NCBI GenBank assembly: GCA_902801845.1
Contig: CADCJW010000002.1
Coordinates: forward strand, 576,640 to 640,639
Direction: 5' to 3'
Length of the DNA stretch: 64,000 bases
Origin: an uncultured Eubacteriales bacterium
GTDB lineage: Bacteria > Bacillota > Clostridia > Christensenellales > CAG-138
Shown here: piece after piece, positions 33,714 to 44,167 of the stretch
Layout: each line of letters opens with the position of its first letter
Position numbering within the stretch: the stretch's first letter is position 1
Notes under the pieces: model-generated
Database searches by the model: none
What the model saw: the letters and a program-made list of their open reading frames with translations, nothing else
What the model was told of the DNA's origin: nothing
Translations under genes and position numbers: made by a program

Positions 33714-34235
33714 ATGGAACGCAATTTGAACCACAAGCACCGCGGCATCGTGGTCATCGCCCTGGCCCTCCTTCTGCTGGGCGCCTTCCTATGGTGGGGG
33801 TTCTTCGCCCCCGCGGGCAAGGTGTTCGAGCTTTATGACCGCCAGCGCAAAACCGTCGTTTTTTCCACGCCCATCCAGGCCGGTGACAAGCTCCGGCTGG
33901 AGATCGAGCATTCCTTCGAACACATCCCCTGGTACGAGTTCTATACGGTTCGGGAGGACGATTCGTTCAATCTGGACGCCATCGCCGTGGCGGGCTATGG
34001 CGCCGGGATCCCGGCGGAGATGGACGTGCCGACCCATGTCGAAGGGGGCCTGGTGTGGATGGAGGAGATCAACAGCGTCTTTCCTGAGTTCTCCTGGATC
34101 ACGTCCGCGACCTACATGAAGGGTCTCCAACTCAACGGAGAAGAGGTCTTCGACTTCCGCAGCCTGCCCGACGCCAGCAGGATACGGGGGAAAATCATCA
34201 CAGTAAGGGGGTATCTATCAGGTGTCCGACATTGA
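33714..34235 (+). CDS. DUF1850 protein of the TAXI TRAP system
   Basis: 173 residues. One N-terminal membrane helix (about residues 12-31) and an extracellular domain with the DUF1850 pattern: RLEIEHSFEHIPWYEFYTVREDDSFNLDAIAVAGYGAGIPAE. DUF1850 genes regularly lie between TAXI binding proteins and their permeases; the function is not known, but an accessory role in transport is likely. There is no evident ribosome binding site before the ATG at 33714 (TTTGGTATAGTATG). It overlaps the permease gene by 14 bases. Confidence 0.85.
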   Translation: MERNLNHKHRGIVVIALALLLLGAFLWWGFFAPAGKVFELYDRQRKTVVFSTPIQAGDKLRLEIEHSFEHIPWYEFYTVREDDSFNLDAIAVAGYGAGIPAEMDVPTHVEGGLVWMEEINSVFPEFSWITSATYMKGLQLNGEEVFDFRSLPDASRIRGKIITVRGYLSGVRH

Positions 34236-36231
34236 AACCAAAACCGCAGCGGCACCCGTCGACGAAGCAGCGCCGCTGGACGCCGCCAAAGGCGCGGAGG
34301 TCATGGAAAAGTTCGAGAAGGAATCCCGGACCCGCAACTTTGACAAACCGTGGCTGAAAAAGGTCATCTATTTCCTTTGTTTGGCCTTCACGCTGTATCA
34401 TCTGGCCTACGCCTCCGGCATCCGGCTGCTGCAGATGGTGAACATCAAGCACCACGCCATCCACGTGGGCCTGATCCTGATCCTGGGCTTCGCCCTCTAT
34501 CCGGCCTTCAAGAAGTCCAGCCGCAAGAAGATCGCCTGGTACGACTGGATCTTCATCGCCCTGTCCGTCATCATGCCCATCTATGTTTTCATCCGGTACC
34601 CCACCTTTATCTCCACAGGCTTCCAGGGCGAAAACATCGACATCATCCTGGGCACCATCCTCATCGTACTGGTGCTGGTGGCCTCCCGGCGCTTGAGCGG
34701 CTGGGCGCTGCCGATCCTGTCCATCATCTTCCTGCTGTACGCCCTGTTCGGCCGCTCCTTCCCGGGCATCTTCAAGCACCGGGGCTACACCTGGCATAGG
34801 ATCGTCACCTATCTGACCACCGATATCTACGGCATCTACGGCACATCCATCAAGGTGTCGGCCACCTATATCGTGCTGTTCATCATCTTCGGCGAGGTGA
34901 TGAACAAGTGCGGCATGGGCCAGTTCTTCAACGACATCGCCAACGCCATCGCCGGCCACACCAAGGGCGGCCCCGCCAAGGTGGCGGTCCTGGCCTCCGG
35001 CTTCCTGGGCTCCATCAACGGCTCAGCCGTGGCCAACGTGGTGACCACCGGCACCTTCACCATCCCGCTGATGAAAAAGACCGGCTACTCCAAGGAGTTC
35101 GCGGGATCCGTGGAGGCAACGGCGTCCGTAGGCGGGCAGCTGCTGCCGCCCATCATGGGTGCGGCGGCCTTCGTCATGGCGGAGACCCTGGGCGTGAAGT
35201 ACGGCGCCATCATCAAGGCCGCCGTGATCCCGGCCCTTATCTACTACCTGGGCATCATCATCCAGGTCCAGATGCGGGCCACCAAGGACAATTTGAACGG
35301 CCTGCCCAAGGACCAGATGCCCAAGGTGAAGGACGTGATGAAGGAGCGGGGCCACCTGCTCATCCCTATCCTGTTCCTGCTGTACATGCTGATCTTCAGC
35401 GGCGTCACCGTCATCCGCGGCGCGTTCTGGACCATCATCGTCACCATCGCGGTGGCCCAGCTTCGGCCCATCAGCCGCATGAGCCTGAAGGACATCTGCG
35501 ACGCCTTCGTCCAGGGCGCCAAGTCCACGGTCTCCGTGGCCATGGCCTGCGCCTGCGTGGGTATCATCGTGGGCGTCTGCGGCATGACCGGCTTTGCCTT
35601 GAACGTGGCCCACGCCATCATCAGCATCGGCGAGCACAGCCTCATGCTCACGCTCCTGTTCACCATGATCACCTGCATGATCCTGGGCATGGGCCTGCCG
35701 TCCATCCCCTCCTACCTGATCACCGCCACCATCGCGGCCCCCGCCCTGGTGGAGCTGGGCCAGCCGGAGATTGCGGCCCACATGTTCTGCTTCTACTTCG
35801 CCATGTTCGCCAACCTGACCCCGCCGGTGGCCCTGGCCTCCTTCGCGGCGGCCGGGCTTTCGGGCGGCAGTCCCATGAAGACGGGCTGGCAGTCGGTACG
35901 ATTGGCCTTAGCCGGCTTTATCGTGCCGTTCATGTTCGTCTATAACCCGCCGCTGCTCTTGGAGAACGTGACGCTCCTCACGGGTCTGCAGGTGGTCATC
36001 ACCGCCTGCACCGGCGTGGTGCTTATCGCGGCGGCGGCGGAGGGCTACCTCATGGGCCGTCTGAACATCCCCCTCAGGGTGCTGGCAGGCGTCGGCGCGT
36101 ACCTGCTGATCGACAGCGGCCTTTGGACCGACCTTGCAGGTATTGCGTGTTTGGCCGTCATTCTTCTTGCTCAGAAGTTCATCTTCAACAAGAATAGCAA
36201 ACCGGAACCGAAGCCCGAGCCCGCCACGTAA
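34222..36231 (+). CDS. TRAP transporter permease, fused DctQM type (TAXI)
   Basis: 669 residues, very hydrophobic. The first 200 residues correspond to the small 4-helix subunit region and the rest to the 12-helix DctM domain, with conserved blocks GPAKVAVLASGFLGSINGSAVANVVTTGTFTIPLMKK, SVGGQLLPPIMGAAAFVMAE, MILGMGLPSIPSYLITA and NLTPPVALASFAAAGLSG. Secondary (ion-driven) import of the ligand bound by the TAXI protein. The start codon is GTG with AAGGGGG 10 bases upstream. The first about 50 residues are polar and cytosolic. Confidence 0.93.
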   Translation: MSDIETKTAAAPVDEAAPLDAAKGAEVMEKFEKESRTRNFDKPWLKKVIYFLCLAFTLYHLAYASGIRLLQMVNIKHHAIHVGLILILGFALYPAFKKSSRKKIAWYDWIFIALSVIMPIYVFIRYPTFISTGFQGENIDIILGTILIVLVLVASRRLSGWALPILSIIFLLYALFGRSFPGIFKHRGYTWHRIVTYLTTDIYGIYGTSIKVSATYIVLFIIFGEVMNKCGMGQFFNDIANAIAGHTKGGPAKVAVLASGFLGSINGSAVANVVTTGTFTIPLMKKTGYSKEFAGSVEATASVGGQLLPPIMGAAAFVMAETLGVKYGAIIKAAVIPALIYYLGIIIQVQMRATKDNLNGLPKDQMPKVKDVMKERGHLLIPILFLLYMLIFSGVTVIRGAFWTIIVTIAVAQLRPISRMSLKDICDAFVQGAKSTVSVAMACACVGIIVGVCGMTGFALNVAHAIISIGEHSLMLTLLFTMITCMILGMGLPSIPSYLITATIAAPALVELGQPEIAAHMFCFYFAMFANLTPPVALASFAAAGLSGGSPMKTGWQSVRLALAGFIVPFMFVYNPPLLLENVTLLTGLQVVITACTGVVLIAAAAEGYLMGRLNIPLRVLAGVGAYLLIDSGLWTDLAGIACLAVILLAQKFIFNKNSKPEPKPEPAT

Positions 36232-36248
36232 CAGAACCCCTAAAACGA

Positions 36249-36276
36249 GACCGTCGCGATTCGCGGCGGTCTTTTT
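36249..36276 (+). terminator. Intrinsic terminator of the TAXI TRAP operon
   Basis: GACCGTCGCG / CGCGGCGGTC stem-loop followed by TTTTT. Confidence 0.75.
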
Positions 36277-36301
36277 CTGCATTCTTTTCCATGGTTCCCG
36301 T

Positions 36302-36330
36302 TTGCCATCCCAGGGAAAATCTGCTATACT
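36302..36330 (+). promoter_or_regulatory. Promoter of the yhaM-like gene
   Basis: TTGCCA (36302-36307), 17-nt spacer, TATACT (36325-36330). Confidence 0.6.
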
Positions 36331-36355
36331 ATAGCTATCGATCGGTGAGGAGAGC

Positions 36356-36391
36356 ATGAAAAACCGAGTTTTTCATACCCGCAGGTTGTGA
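36356..36391 (+). CDS. Possible 11-codon leader peptide upstream of yhaM
   Basis: ATG at 36356 preceded by GTGAGGAG at 36345-36352 opens MKNRVFHTRRL and stops with TGA at 36389-36391. It lies about 26 bases after the yhaM promoter -10. Behind it come two small hairpins, CTTTG-CTG-CAAAG and TTTCGC-AA-GCGAAA, before the yhaM start at 36465. Placement fits a leader peptide that controls translation or attenuation, but the AAA AAC ... GTT TTT part also forms a small inverted repeat, and coding is unproven. Confidence 0.35.
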   Translation: MKNRVFHTRRL

Positions 36392-36464
36392 CTTTGCTGC
36401 AAAGAAGCGCAGCCATTTCGCAAGCGAAACCGTCAAAACTGCTAAAAAGGAATGGAGATCTTAC

Positions 36465-37412
36465 ATGAGCAGAATGAGCATTTTGAACGCCCCCGGCCAG
36501 CAGACGGAGGGCTTTTGCATGGTGAAGAGCGCCGCCATCCGCACGGACAGCAAGGGCGGCGCCTATATGGACATGGTGCTGGCGGACGCCGGCGGCGAGT
36601 GCGTGGCCAAGATCTGGAACTACGGCCCCTCCATGGGCATGTTCGAGCCGGAGGACATCGTGAAGGTCCGGGGCACGGTCACCATCTGGAAGGACAGCGA
36701 ACAGCTGAAGATCGAGCGCATCCGTCAGGCCAACGAAACCGACGAGGTGGACATGTCCAAGATCGTCCCCTGCTCGCCCCAGGACCCCAACGTGGCCTAT
36801 GAACTGCTGTGGCGGGAGACGGAGGCCTTCCAAGATCAGGATCTAAAACGCCTGGTCCAGTACATCATGAAGGCCCATAAGCAGCAGATGCTGTACTTCC
36901 CCGCCGCTGTCAAGCTCCACCACGCCACCCGGGGCGGCTTTTTGGAGCACACGCTGAACGTGGTCTCCATGGGCAAGGCCGTGGCCGCCCGGTACCCGTC
37001 TTTGGACGGGGAGCTGATCGTGGCCGGGGCTATCCTCCACGACGTGGGGAAGCTCGCGGAGCTGGACACGGGGAAGCTGGGCATCGCCACCGCCTACACC
37101 GCCGAGGGGCAGCTGTTGGGCCACATCAACATCGGCATGGCCGAGATCCGTTCCACGGCGGAGCTGCTGCAGGTTCCCGAGGAGACCGCTATCCTCCTGG
37201 AGCACATGCTCCTCTCCCACCACGGACAGCCGGAGTTCGGGTCGCCCAAGCTCCCCATGTTCCCCGAGGCGGAGGTCCTCTCCACCCTGGATCGGCTGGA
37301 CGCCCAGCTCTTCGAGATGTTCACGGCCCTGGACGGGGTGGTGAAGGGCGGCTTCTCCGAGCGCCAGTGGGCTCTAGACAACCGGCAGCTCTACCAGCAC
37401 GGGAGAAAGTGA
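36465..37412 (+). CDS. yhaM: YhaM-type 3'-5' exoribonuclease (OB-fold plus HD domain)
   Basis: 315 residues, as in Bacillus YhaM. The first about 90 residues form an OB-fold nucleic-acid binding domain (GGAYMDMVLADAGGECVAKIWN, VKVRGTVTIWKDSEQLKIERI). The HD phosphohydrolase domain follows with HHATRGGFLEHTLNVV, the metal-binding HDVGKL near residue 192, HINIG and LLEHMLLSHHG. Function in relatives: metal-dependent trimming of RNA or DNA 3' ends. Start at 36465 has GGAG 7 bases upstream. Monocistronic, with a leader region, and closed by repeat copy 4. Confidence 0.88.
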   Translation: MSRMSILNAPGQQTEGFCMVKSAAIRTDSKGGAYMDMVLADAGGECVAKIWNYGPSMGMFEPEDIVKVRGTVTIWKDSEQLKIERIRQANETDEVDMSKIVPCSPQDPNVAYELLWRETEAFQDQDLKRLVQYIMKAHKQQMLYFPAAVKLHHATRGGFLEHTLNVVSMGKAVAARYPSLDGELIVAGAILHDVGKLAELDTGKLGIATAYTAEGQLLGHINIGMAEIRSTAELLQVPEETAILLEHMLLSHHGQPEFGSPKLPMFPEAEVLSTLDRLDAQLFEMFTALDGVVKGGFSERQWALDNRQLYQHGRK

Positions 37413-37426
37413 AACGATTAAATTTT

Positions 37427-37562
37427 TGCACCTTTTCTTCGAAAAGAAAAGGTGCCCAAAAGAACTTAAGAAGGGGTATTGCTTTTCGTGCGAAAGCTTT
37501 ACCCCTTCTTGCATTTCTCTTTTTGCGCCGCTTTTTCTCTTTAGCCTAAAGAGAAAAAGCGG
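37427..37562 (-). repeat. Three-hairpin intergenic repeat, copy 4 (inverted orientation)
   Basis: Read on the minus strand it nearly repeats copies 2 and 5. Hairpin 1: GCCGCTTTTTCTCTTTA paired to its complement across GCC (37526-37562). Hairpin 2: AAGAAGGGGTA / TACCCCTTCTT (37467-37477 and 37499-37509) with inner CTTTCG pairs. Hairpin 3: GCACCTTTTCTT / AAGAAAAGGTGC (37427-37454). Separates the convergent yhaM and mmcQ genes. Confidence 0.85.
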
Positions 37563-37577
37563 CAAAAAGAATCCTAA

Positions 37578-37946
37578 CTATCTCCGTTTCTTGCTCTTCG
37601 TCAACTCGAAGCTCTGGTGCAGCAAGAACTTCAGCCGATCGTCATCCGCGGACCCGTCCAGCAGGACCGTGACCCAGTGGACCTTGCTCATATGCCAGGC
37701 GGGCAGCACCCCCGGCTCGCTCCGCAGCATGGCGGACAGCACCGGGTCACACTTCAGGTTCACCGCGTCCACTTCCCCTTCTTCCCCGGGATAGGCATAC
37801 CTTCTTGGAATGGGCATGGAGAGGGCGAACCACTTCCGGTTGTCCCCATGGCGGAACACGGCCCCCTCCGGGCTGTCCAGCCAGGGATAGTCCGGCGTCA
37901 CGCCGTATTCCCGCTCGATATAGTTGAACAGCTCGCCCTTCGTCAT
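37578..37946 (-). CDS. MmcQ/YjbR-family protein
   Basis: 122 residues. Matches the MmcQ/YjbR alpha/beta fold: LFNYIEREYGVTPDYPWLDSPEGAVFRHGDNRKWFALSM and the ending KVHWVTVLLDGSADDDRLKFLLHQSFEL. The family fold resembles the C-terminal double wing of type IV secretion/CyaY-like proteins and is often labelled DNA-binding, without firm proof. The start codon directly abuts a parS site and no Shine-Dalgarno sequence is visible, so translation may depend on coupling to parB, whose stop codon is 16 bases upstream. Confidence 0.85.
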   Translation of the reverse strand: MTKGELFNYIEREYGVTPDYPWLDSPEGAVFRHGDNRKWFALSMPIPRRYAYPGEEGEVDAVNLKCDPVLSAMLRSEPGVLPAWHMSKVHWVTVLLDGSADDDRLKFLLHQSFELTKSKKRR

Positions 37947-37962
37947 GGTTTCACGTGAAACA
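37947..37962. promoter_or_regulatory. parS: parS site 1
   Basis: GGTTTCACGTGAAACA matches the 16-bp parS consensus TGTTTCACGTGAAACA at 15 positions. It fills exactly the gap between the parB stop and the mmcQ start. Confidence 0.9.
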
Positions 37963-38811
37963 TCACTCTTCTACGCCCAGGATCGTGTCGCAGATGTTCA
38001 TGAGATCGTCCTTGGAGAAATAGGAGATGATGATCTTCCCCTTCTCCTGGTCCCCGTCGATGGCCACCTTGGCCCGCAGCTTGCTGCGGATGGCGCTGGC
38101 CGTCCGGCGAACCTCCGGGTCCATACGATGGCGGACCTTCTTCCTGGGCAGCGCTTCCAGCCGCACCGCCTCCTCCATCTGCCGTACGCTCCAGCCCTCC
38201 CGGGCCGCTTTTTGCGCCAGTTTCTCCGCCTTTTCAGGGTCGTCCAGGCCAGCCAGCATCTTCCCGTGACCAGCGGACAGAGAGCCGTCCTTCAGCATCT
38301 CCTGGACGGTCCCCGGCAGGTTGAGAAGCCGCAGAGCGTTGGTCACCGCGGGTCGGCTGCGGCCGATGCGGCTGCTGACCTCCTCCTGGGTCAGGTTGTG
38401 CTGGACCATGAGGAACCGGATGGCCGCCGCTTCCTCCACCGGGTTCAGATCCTCCCGCTGCAGGTTCTCGATGAGGGACACCTCCTGAAGCTCGTGCTCC
38501 TCCTTGTCCGTGATGACGGCGGGCACGGTCTTGAGCCCCGCCAGCCGGGCCGCCCGGAACCGGCGCTCCCCGGCCACGATGGTGTACCGGTCCCCCTGCC
38601 GATAGAGGATCAGGGGCTGGACGATGCCGTGGGTCTTGATGGATGCGGCCAGCTCCCGAAGTTTTTCCTCGTCGAAGGTTTTTCGGGGCTGATCCGGGTT
38701 GGTGTCGATGTCGTAGACGGACACCTCCTGGAGGCTGGCCGGCATCTTCCCCGGCTCATAGTTTTCCAGCAGGGCGCTCAAGCCGCGTCCCAGGCCTTTC
38801 TTGTTCTGCAT
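37963..38811 (-). CDS. parB: Chromosome-partitioning protein ParB
   Basis: 282 residues. N-terminal CTPase/ParB domain with VYDIDTNPDQPRKTFDEEKLRELAASIKTHGIVQPL and the GERRFRAA box, a central helix-turn-helix (LTQEEVSSRIGRSRPAVTNALRLL) that reads parS, and a C-terminal dimerisation domain (KGKIIISYFSKDDLMNICDTIL). Loads at parS, spreads as a clamp and recruits condensin. It follows parA after 12 bases. Two parS sites flank the gene pair. Confidence 0.96.
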   Translation of the reverse strand: MQNKKGLGRGLSALLENYEPGKMPASLQEVSVYDIDTNPDQPRKTFDEEKLRELAASIKTHGIVQPLILYRQGDRYTIVAGERRFRAARLAGLKTVPAVITDKEEHELQEVSLIENLQREDLNPVEEAAAIRFLMVQHNLTQEEVSSRIGRSRPAVTNALRLLNLPGTVQEMLKDGSLSAGHGKMLAGLDDPEKAEKLAQKAAREGWSVRQMEEAVRLEALPRKKVRHRMDPEVRRTASAIRSKLRAKVAIDGDQEKGKIIISYFSKDDLMNICDTILGVEE

Positions 38812-38823
38812 ACCGTTCCCTCC

Positions 38824-39585
38824 TTACGCTTTCTCCACCAGTTCCTCCGCCAGGGCGCTGTAGGCCGCCGCGCCCGTGCTCTTGGGAGCGTACAGGGTGA
38901 TGGGCAGGCCGAAGCTGGGGGCCTCCCCCAGCCGCACGGACCGGGGGATGATGGTGTCGTAGACCTTGTTCTTGAAGAACCGCTTCACCTCGCCCACCAC
39001 CTGCTGGGAGAGGTTGGTTCGGCCGTCGTACATGGTGAGGACCACGCCCTCCACCTCCAGCCGGGGGTTCAGGTTCCTGCGAATGAGCTTCACCGTGTTC
39101 ATGAGCTGGGACAGGCCCTCCAGGGCGTAGTATTCGCACTGGATGGGCACCAGCAGCGTGTCCGCCATGTTGAGGGCGTTCAGCGTCAGCAGGCCCAGGG
39201 ACGGCGGGCAGTCCACGAAGATGTAGTCGAACCGGTCCCGGACGGGGGCGATGGCGTTCTTCAGCCGCTGCTCCCGGGCCAGCAGGTTCACCAGCTCCAC
39301 CTCCGCCCCGGCCAGCTCCACCCGGGCGGGCAGGAGCTTCAGAGTGTCGATCATAGTGTCCCGGATGGCGTCCGTCACGTCCACGTCGTTGATGAGCACG
39401 TCGTAGACGGAGGATTCCAGCTTGTTCTTGTTCACGCCCAGACCGCTGGTGGTGTTCCCCTGGGGGTCCATGTCCACCAACAGCACCCGCTTGCCCAGCT
39501 GGGCCACGCAGGCGGACAGGTTTACGGCGGTGGTGGTCTTGCCGACCCCGCCCTTTTGATTGGCGATGCAGATGATCTTAGCCAA
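38824..39585 (-). CDS. parA: Chromosome-partitioning ATPase ParA (Soj)
   Basis: 253 residues. Deviant Walker [14 protein letters not shown] at residues 11-23, Walker A' [16 protein letters not shown], and [17 protein letters not shown]. Binds DNA nonspecifically in the ATP form and moves ParB-parS complexes; may also influence DnaA. The start codon is TTG with AAAGGAG 8 bases upstream; no ATG is available near the conserved N-terminus. Confidence 0.96.
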   Translation of the reverse strand: MAKIICIANQKGGVGKTTTAVNLSACVAQLGKRVLLVDMDPQGNTTSGLGVNKNKLESSVYDVLINDVDVTDAIRDTMIDTLKLLPARVELAGAEVELVNLLAREQRLKNAIAPVRDRFDYIFVDCPPSLGLLTLNALNMADTLLVPIQCEYYALEGLSQLMNTVKLIRRNLNPRLEVEGVVLTMYDGRTNLSQQVVGEVKRFFKNKVYDTIIPRSVRLGEAPSFGLPITLYAPKSTGAAAYSALAEELVEKA

Positions 39586-39618
39586 GGAAGTGTCTCCTTT
39601 GTCGTTCGTTGCGGCTAC

Positions 39619-39647
39619 AGGATACCATACCCCGGGAGAAAAAGCAA
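39619..39647 (-). promoter_or_regulatory. Promoter of parAB
   Basis: Minus strand: TTGCTT (39647-39642), 17-nt spacer, TATCCT (39624-39619). Its -35 directly touches parS site 2, so bound ParB could affect expression of its own operon. Confidence 0.65.
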
Positions 39648-39663
39648 TGTTTCACGTGAAACG
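39648..39663. promoter_or_regulatory. parS: parS site 2
   Basis: TGTTTCACGTGAAACG, 15 of 16 consensus positions, immediately upstream of the parAB promoter. Confidence 0.9.
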
Positions 39664-39687
39664 TGTGGGGGAGTTGTTTTGTTTTTT

Positions 39688-39819
39688 GCCGCTTTTTCTC
39701 TTTGGGCTAAAGGGAAAAAGCGGCGGAAAAAGAGAAATGCAAGAAGGGGTGAAACTTTTCGTACAAAGCAACACCCCTTCATAAAGTTCTTTTGCACCAC
39801 TTTTCTTTCAAGAAAAGTG
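39688..39819 (+). repeat. Three-hairpin intergenic repeat, copy 5
   Basis: Hairpin 1: GCCGCTTTTTCTCTTT with AAAGGGAAAAAGCGGC (39688-39724, one G-T pair). Hairpin 2: GAAGGGGT / ACCCCTTC (39743-39780). Hairpin 3: CACTTTTCTT / AAGAAAAGTG (39798-39819). Here both neighbours (lgt and parA) point the same way, so the element terminates lgt and isolates the parAB promoter. The inner arm of hairpin 2 has decayed relative to copies 2 and 4. Confidence 0.85.
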
Positions 39820-39830
39820 ACCCGCTTTAT

Positions 39831-40577
39831 TTATTCCACATAAAAGTCGTTCACGGCCTTACGGCTGCGAACAAGCAGGAACAGCCCCAACGCGAATATG
39901 AACAGGGAGATGAACTGGCTGGTGGACAGGGGCCCCACGGCGCCCCGCTCGTCCGCCCGGAAAAACTCGATGCCGAACCGCCACAGGGCGTACAGGACCA
40001 TATACCACCCGGTCACCGTCCCCTGCCGCGGCTTCTTCAGAAAGATCGCCGTCAGAACGCCCGCCAGGATCACCAGGAAGATGGCCTCCATGGGCTGGGT
40101 GGGCAGCCGAGACACCCCGTCCAGCACCACGGCGCAGGGGCCCGTGTATTCCATCCCGTAGCAGCAGCCCGCCATCAGGCACCCGATCCGCCCGCCGGCG
40201 TGGGCCAGACAGAAACAGGGCGCCATCAGGTCCGTATAGGTCAGGATATGTTTTTTCGTCTTTTTGCTCACGATCAGCAGCCCCAGCAGCCCGCCGATGA
40301 GCCCGCCGTAGAACACCAGCCCGGTGGAGATGATGTCCCACAGCTCCCGCCAGCTATGGGGCATTTGGGGCGGGTCCACCAAGAAATACAGCAGCTTCGA
40401 GCAGACGAACCCCAGTACGATGGCCCAGATGAGGGCGTCCAGCAAATTGTCCTCGCTGAGGGGCGACCCCTTCTTCCGCAGCCGGAATACAAGGAGCAGC
40501 GCGAAGACGGTCCCCACCATGGTGCATAGCCCGTACATGGGCAGGGACAGGTTCCCTATATGTAAAAACGGATACAT
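39831..40577 (-). CDS. lgt: Prolipoprotein diacylglyceryl transferase (Lgt)
   Basis: 248 residues with about seven membrane helices. Transfers diacylglycerol from phosphatidylglycerol to the lipobox cysteine of prolipoproteins, such as the three lipoproteins of this window. The signature is a variant: HAGGRIGCLMAGCCYG in place of the usual GRIGNFxNxExxG, with GGLIGGLLGLL before it and FFRADERG after it, where the conserved arginine lies. The GCCYG variant is seen in other clostridial Lgt-like proteins; whether it changes activity is not clear. Confidence 0.88.
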   Translation of the reverse strand: MYPFLHIGNLSLPMYGLCTMVGTVFALLLVFRLRKKGSPLSEDNLLDALIWAIVLGFVCSKLLYFLVDPPQMPHSWRELWDIISTGLVFYGGLIGGLLGLLIVSKKTKKHILTYTDLMAPCFCLAHAGGRIGCLMAGCCYGMEYTGPCAVVLDGVSRLPTQPMEAIFLVILAGVLTAIFLKKPRQGTVTGWYMVLYALWRFGIEFFRADERGAVGPLSTSQFISLFIFALGLFLLVRSRKAVNDFYVE

Positions 40578-40607
40578 TCGATCTTCCGCCTCCCGGGATT
40601 TTTTTGC

Positions 40608-40636
40608 AGTTTACCACAACCTATCCCCCTTGTAAA
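40608..40636 (-). promoter_or_regulatory. Promoter of lgt
   Basis: Minus strand: TTTACA (40636-40631), 17-nt spacer, TAAACT (40613-40608). Divergent from the leuS promoter, with only 5 bases between the two -35 hexamers. Confidence 0.6.
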
Positions 40637-40641
40637 GTTTG

Positions 40642-40670
40642 TTGACAAAACCTCACAAAAGTTATACATT
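40642..40670 (+). promoter_or_regulatory. Promoter of leuS
   Basis: Consensus TTGACA at 40642-40647; -10 either TATACA (40663-40668, spacer 15) or TACATT (40665-40670, spacer 17). The leader is only about 40 bases, too short for a T-box riboswitch. Confidence 0.65.
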
Positions 40671-40712
40671 AATGATTCAGTACTGTACCGCATTTTTTTG
40701 TAGGAGGTTCCT

Positions 40713-43115
<2,403 letters not shown>

Positions 43116-43148
43116 GGTCAAATATCACTATATAAGGAGGAAACAACT

Positions 43149-43964
43149 ATGCTGCAAGACAAACTGGACCTGGGTGCCCTGATCGGCACCGGCGTCGCGG
43201 AGCTGGCCATGCGCATCGTGGCGGCCCTGCTGATCCTCGTCATCGGCCTGTGGCTGGCGAAACTGATCGTCAAGCTGGTGAAGAAAAACCGGGCTATTCA
43301 AAAGCTGGCTCCGGAGGTGCAAACTTTCTTCGCCAGCGCCGTGAAGGTACTGCTCTATGCCCTGGTCATCATGATGGCCGTCACCACCGTGGGCGTGCCC
43401 ACCGCCTCCATTCTGGCCGTGCTGGGCTCCTGCGGCCTGGCCGTTGGTCTGGCCCTTCAAGGATCCTTGTCCAACCTCGCCGGCGGCATCATGCTGATGA
43501 TCTTCCGCCCCTTCAAGGTGGGCGACTTCATCAGCGACGGCGCCCATGACGGCACGGTGAAGAAAATCACCATGTTCTATACCGTTATCGCCACCGCCGA
43601 CAACCTGCAGATCACCCTGCCCAACGGCGCCCTGGCCAATGCTGCCATCAAGAACCTGAACGCCAACGACATCCGGCGTCTTGACATCGACGTGACTTTG
43701 AGCCCCGCCGCCGACAAGGAAAAGGTCTGCGCTCTCCTTCTCGACTGTGCCAAGGCCAACACCCTGGTCCTCCAGGATCCCGCTCCCGAGGCCCTGGTCA
43801 CCGTCACCGAAGGCGGCCTGCCCACCTTCAAACTTCGGACCTGGTTCAATTCCGGCGATTACTGGACCGTTTATTTCGGTCTCAACGAGGCCGTTCAAAA
43901 AACCCTCACCGCCAACGAACTGCCCCTGGCCCATCAGCAGGTGGATCTGCACACGGATAAATAA
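43149..43964 (+). CDS. Small-conductance mechanosensitive channel, MscS family
   Basis: 271 residues. Three N-terminal membrane helices; the third carries the pore motif SILAVLGSCGLAVGLALQGSLSNLAGGIMLMIFRPFKVGDFI, with the Gly/Ala packing pattern and the QGSLSNLAxG signature. A cytosolic beta/alpha-beta vestibule follows (ITLPNGALANAAIKNLNANDIRRLDIDVTLS). Opens under membrane tension to release osmolytes. An AAGGAGG site precedes the ATG. Probably cotranscribed with leuS and ended by a strong terminator. Confidence 0.93.
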   Translation: MLQDKLDLGALIGTGVAELAMRIVAALLILVIGLWLAKLIVKLVKKNRAIQKLAPEVQTFFASAVKVLLYALVIMMAVTTVGVPTASILAVLGSCGLAVGLALQGSLSNLAGGIMLMIFRPFKVGDFISDGAHDGTVKKITMFYTVIATADNLQITLPNGALANAAIKNLNANDIRRLDIDVTLSPAADKEKVCALLLDCAKANTLVLQDPAPEALVTVTEGGLPTFKLRTWFNSGDYWTVYFGLNEAVQKTLTANELPLAHQQVDLHTDK

Positions 43965-43976
43965 GCTTCAAGCGAT

Positions 43977-44013
43977 CAAAAGCCCGATCCAAATCAGCCG
44001 GATCGGGCTTTTG
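43977..44013. terminator. Terminator after mscS
   Basis: CAAAAGCCCGATCC / GGATCGGGCTTTTG stem of 14 bp with a 9-base loop; the A-run and T-run make it potentially active in both directions. The rest of the gap to 44167 holds the next promoter and no gene. Confidence 0.85.
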
Positions 44014-44117
44014 CGCTGCTGAACAGCGGTAAGATTTTGCCCCAAAGGCGCACCGAAATGATAGCAGTTTTCCCTTATGTTCACAAAATATTCAAGCAGG
44101 TTTTATGGGCGGCGTCC

Positions 44118-44146
44118 TTGCGGAGGAAAGGGGTTTGCGGTATAGT
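44118..44146 (+). promoter_or_regulatory. Promoter of the hydrolase-DUF951-lepB operon
   Basis: TTGCGG (44118-44123), 17-nt spacer, TATAGT (44141-44146), then AAAGGAG before the ATG at 44168. Confidence 0.65.
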
Positions 44147-44167
44147 GTAGGGTAAAGGAGTGTTTGT

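Noticed and set aside
40578..40712. T-box riboswitch before leuS
   Set aside because: The gap is 135 bases and holds two divergent promoters; the leader of about 40 bases is too short for a T-box.
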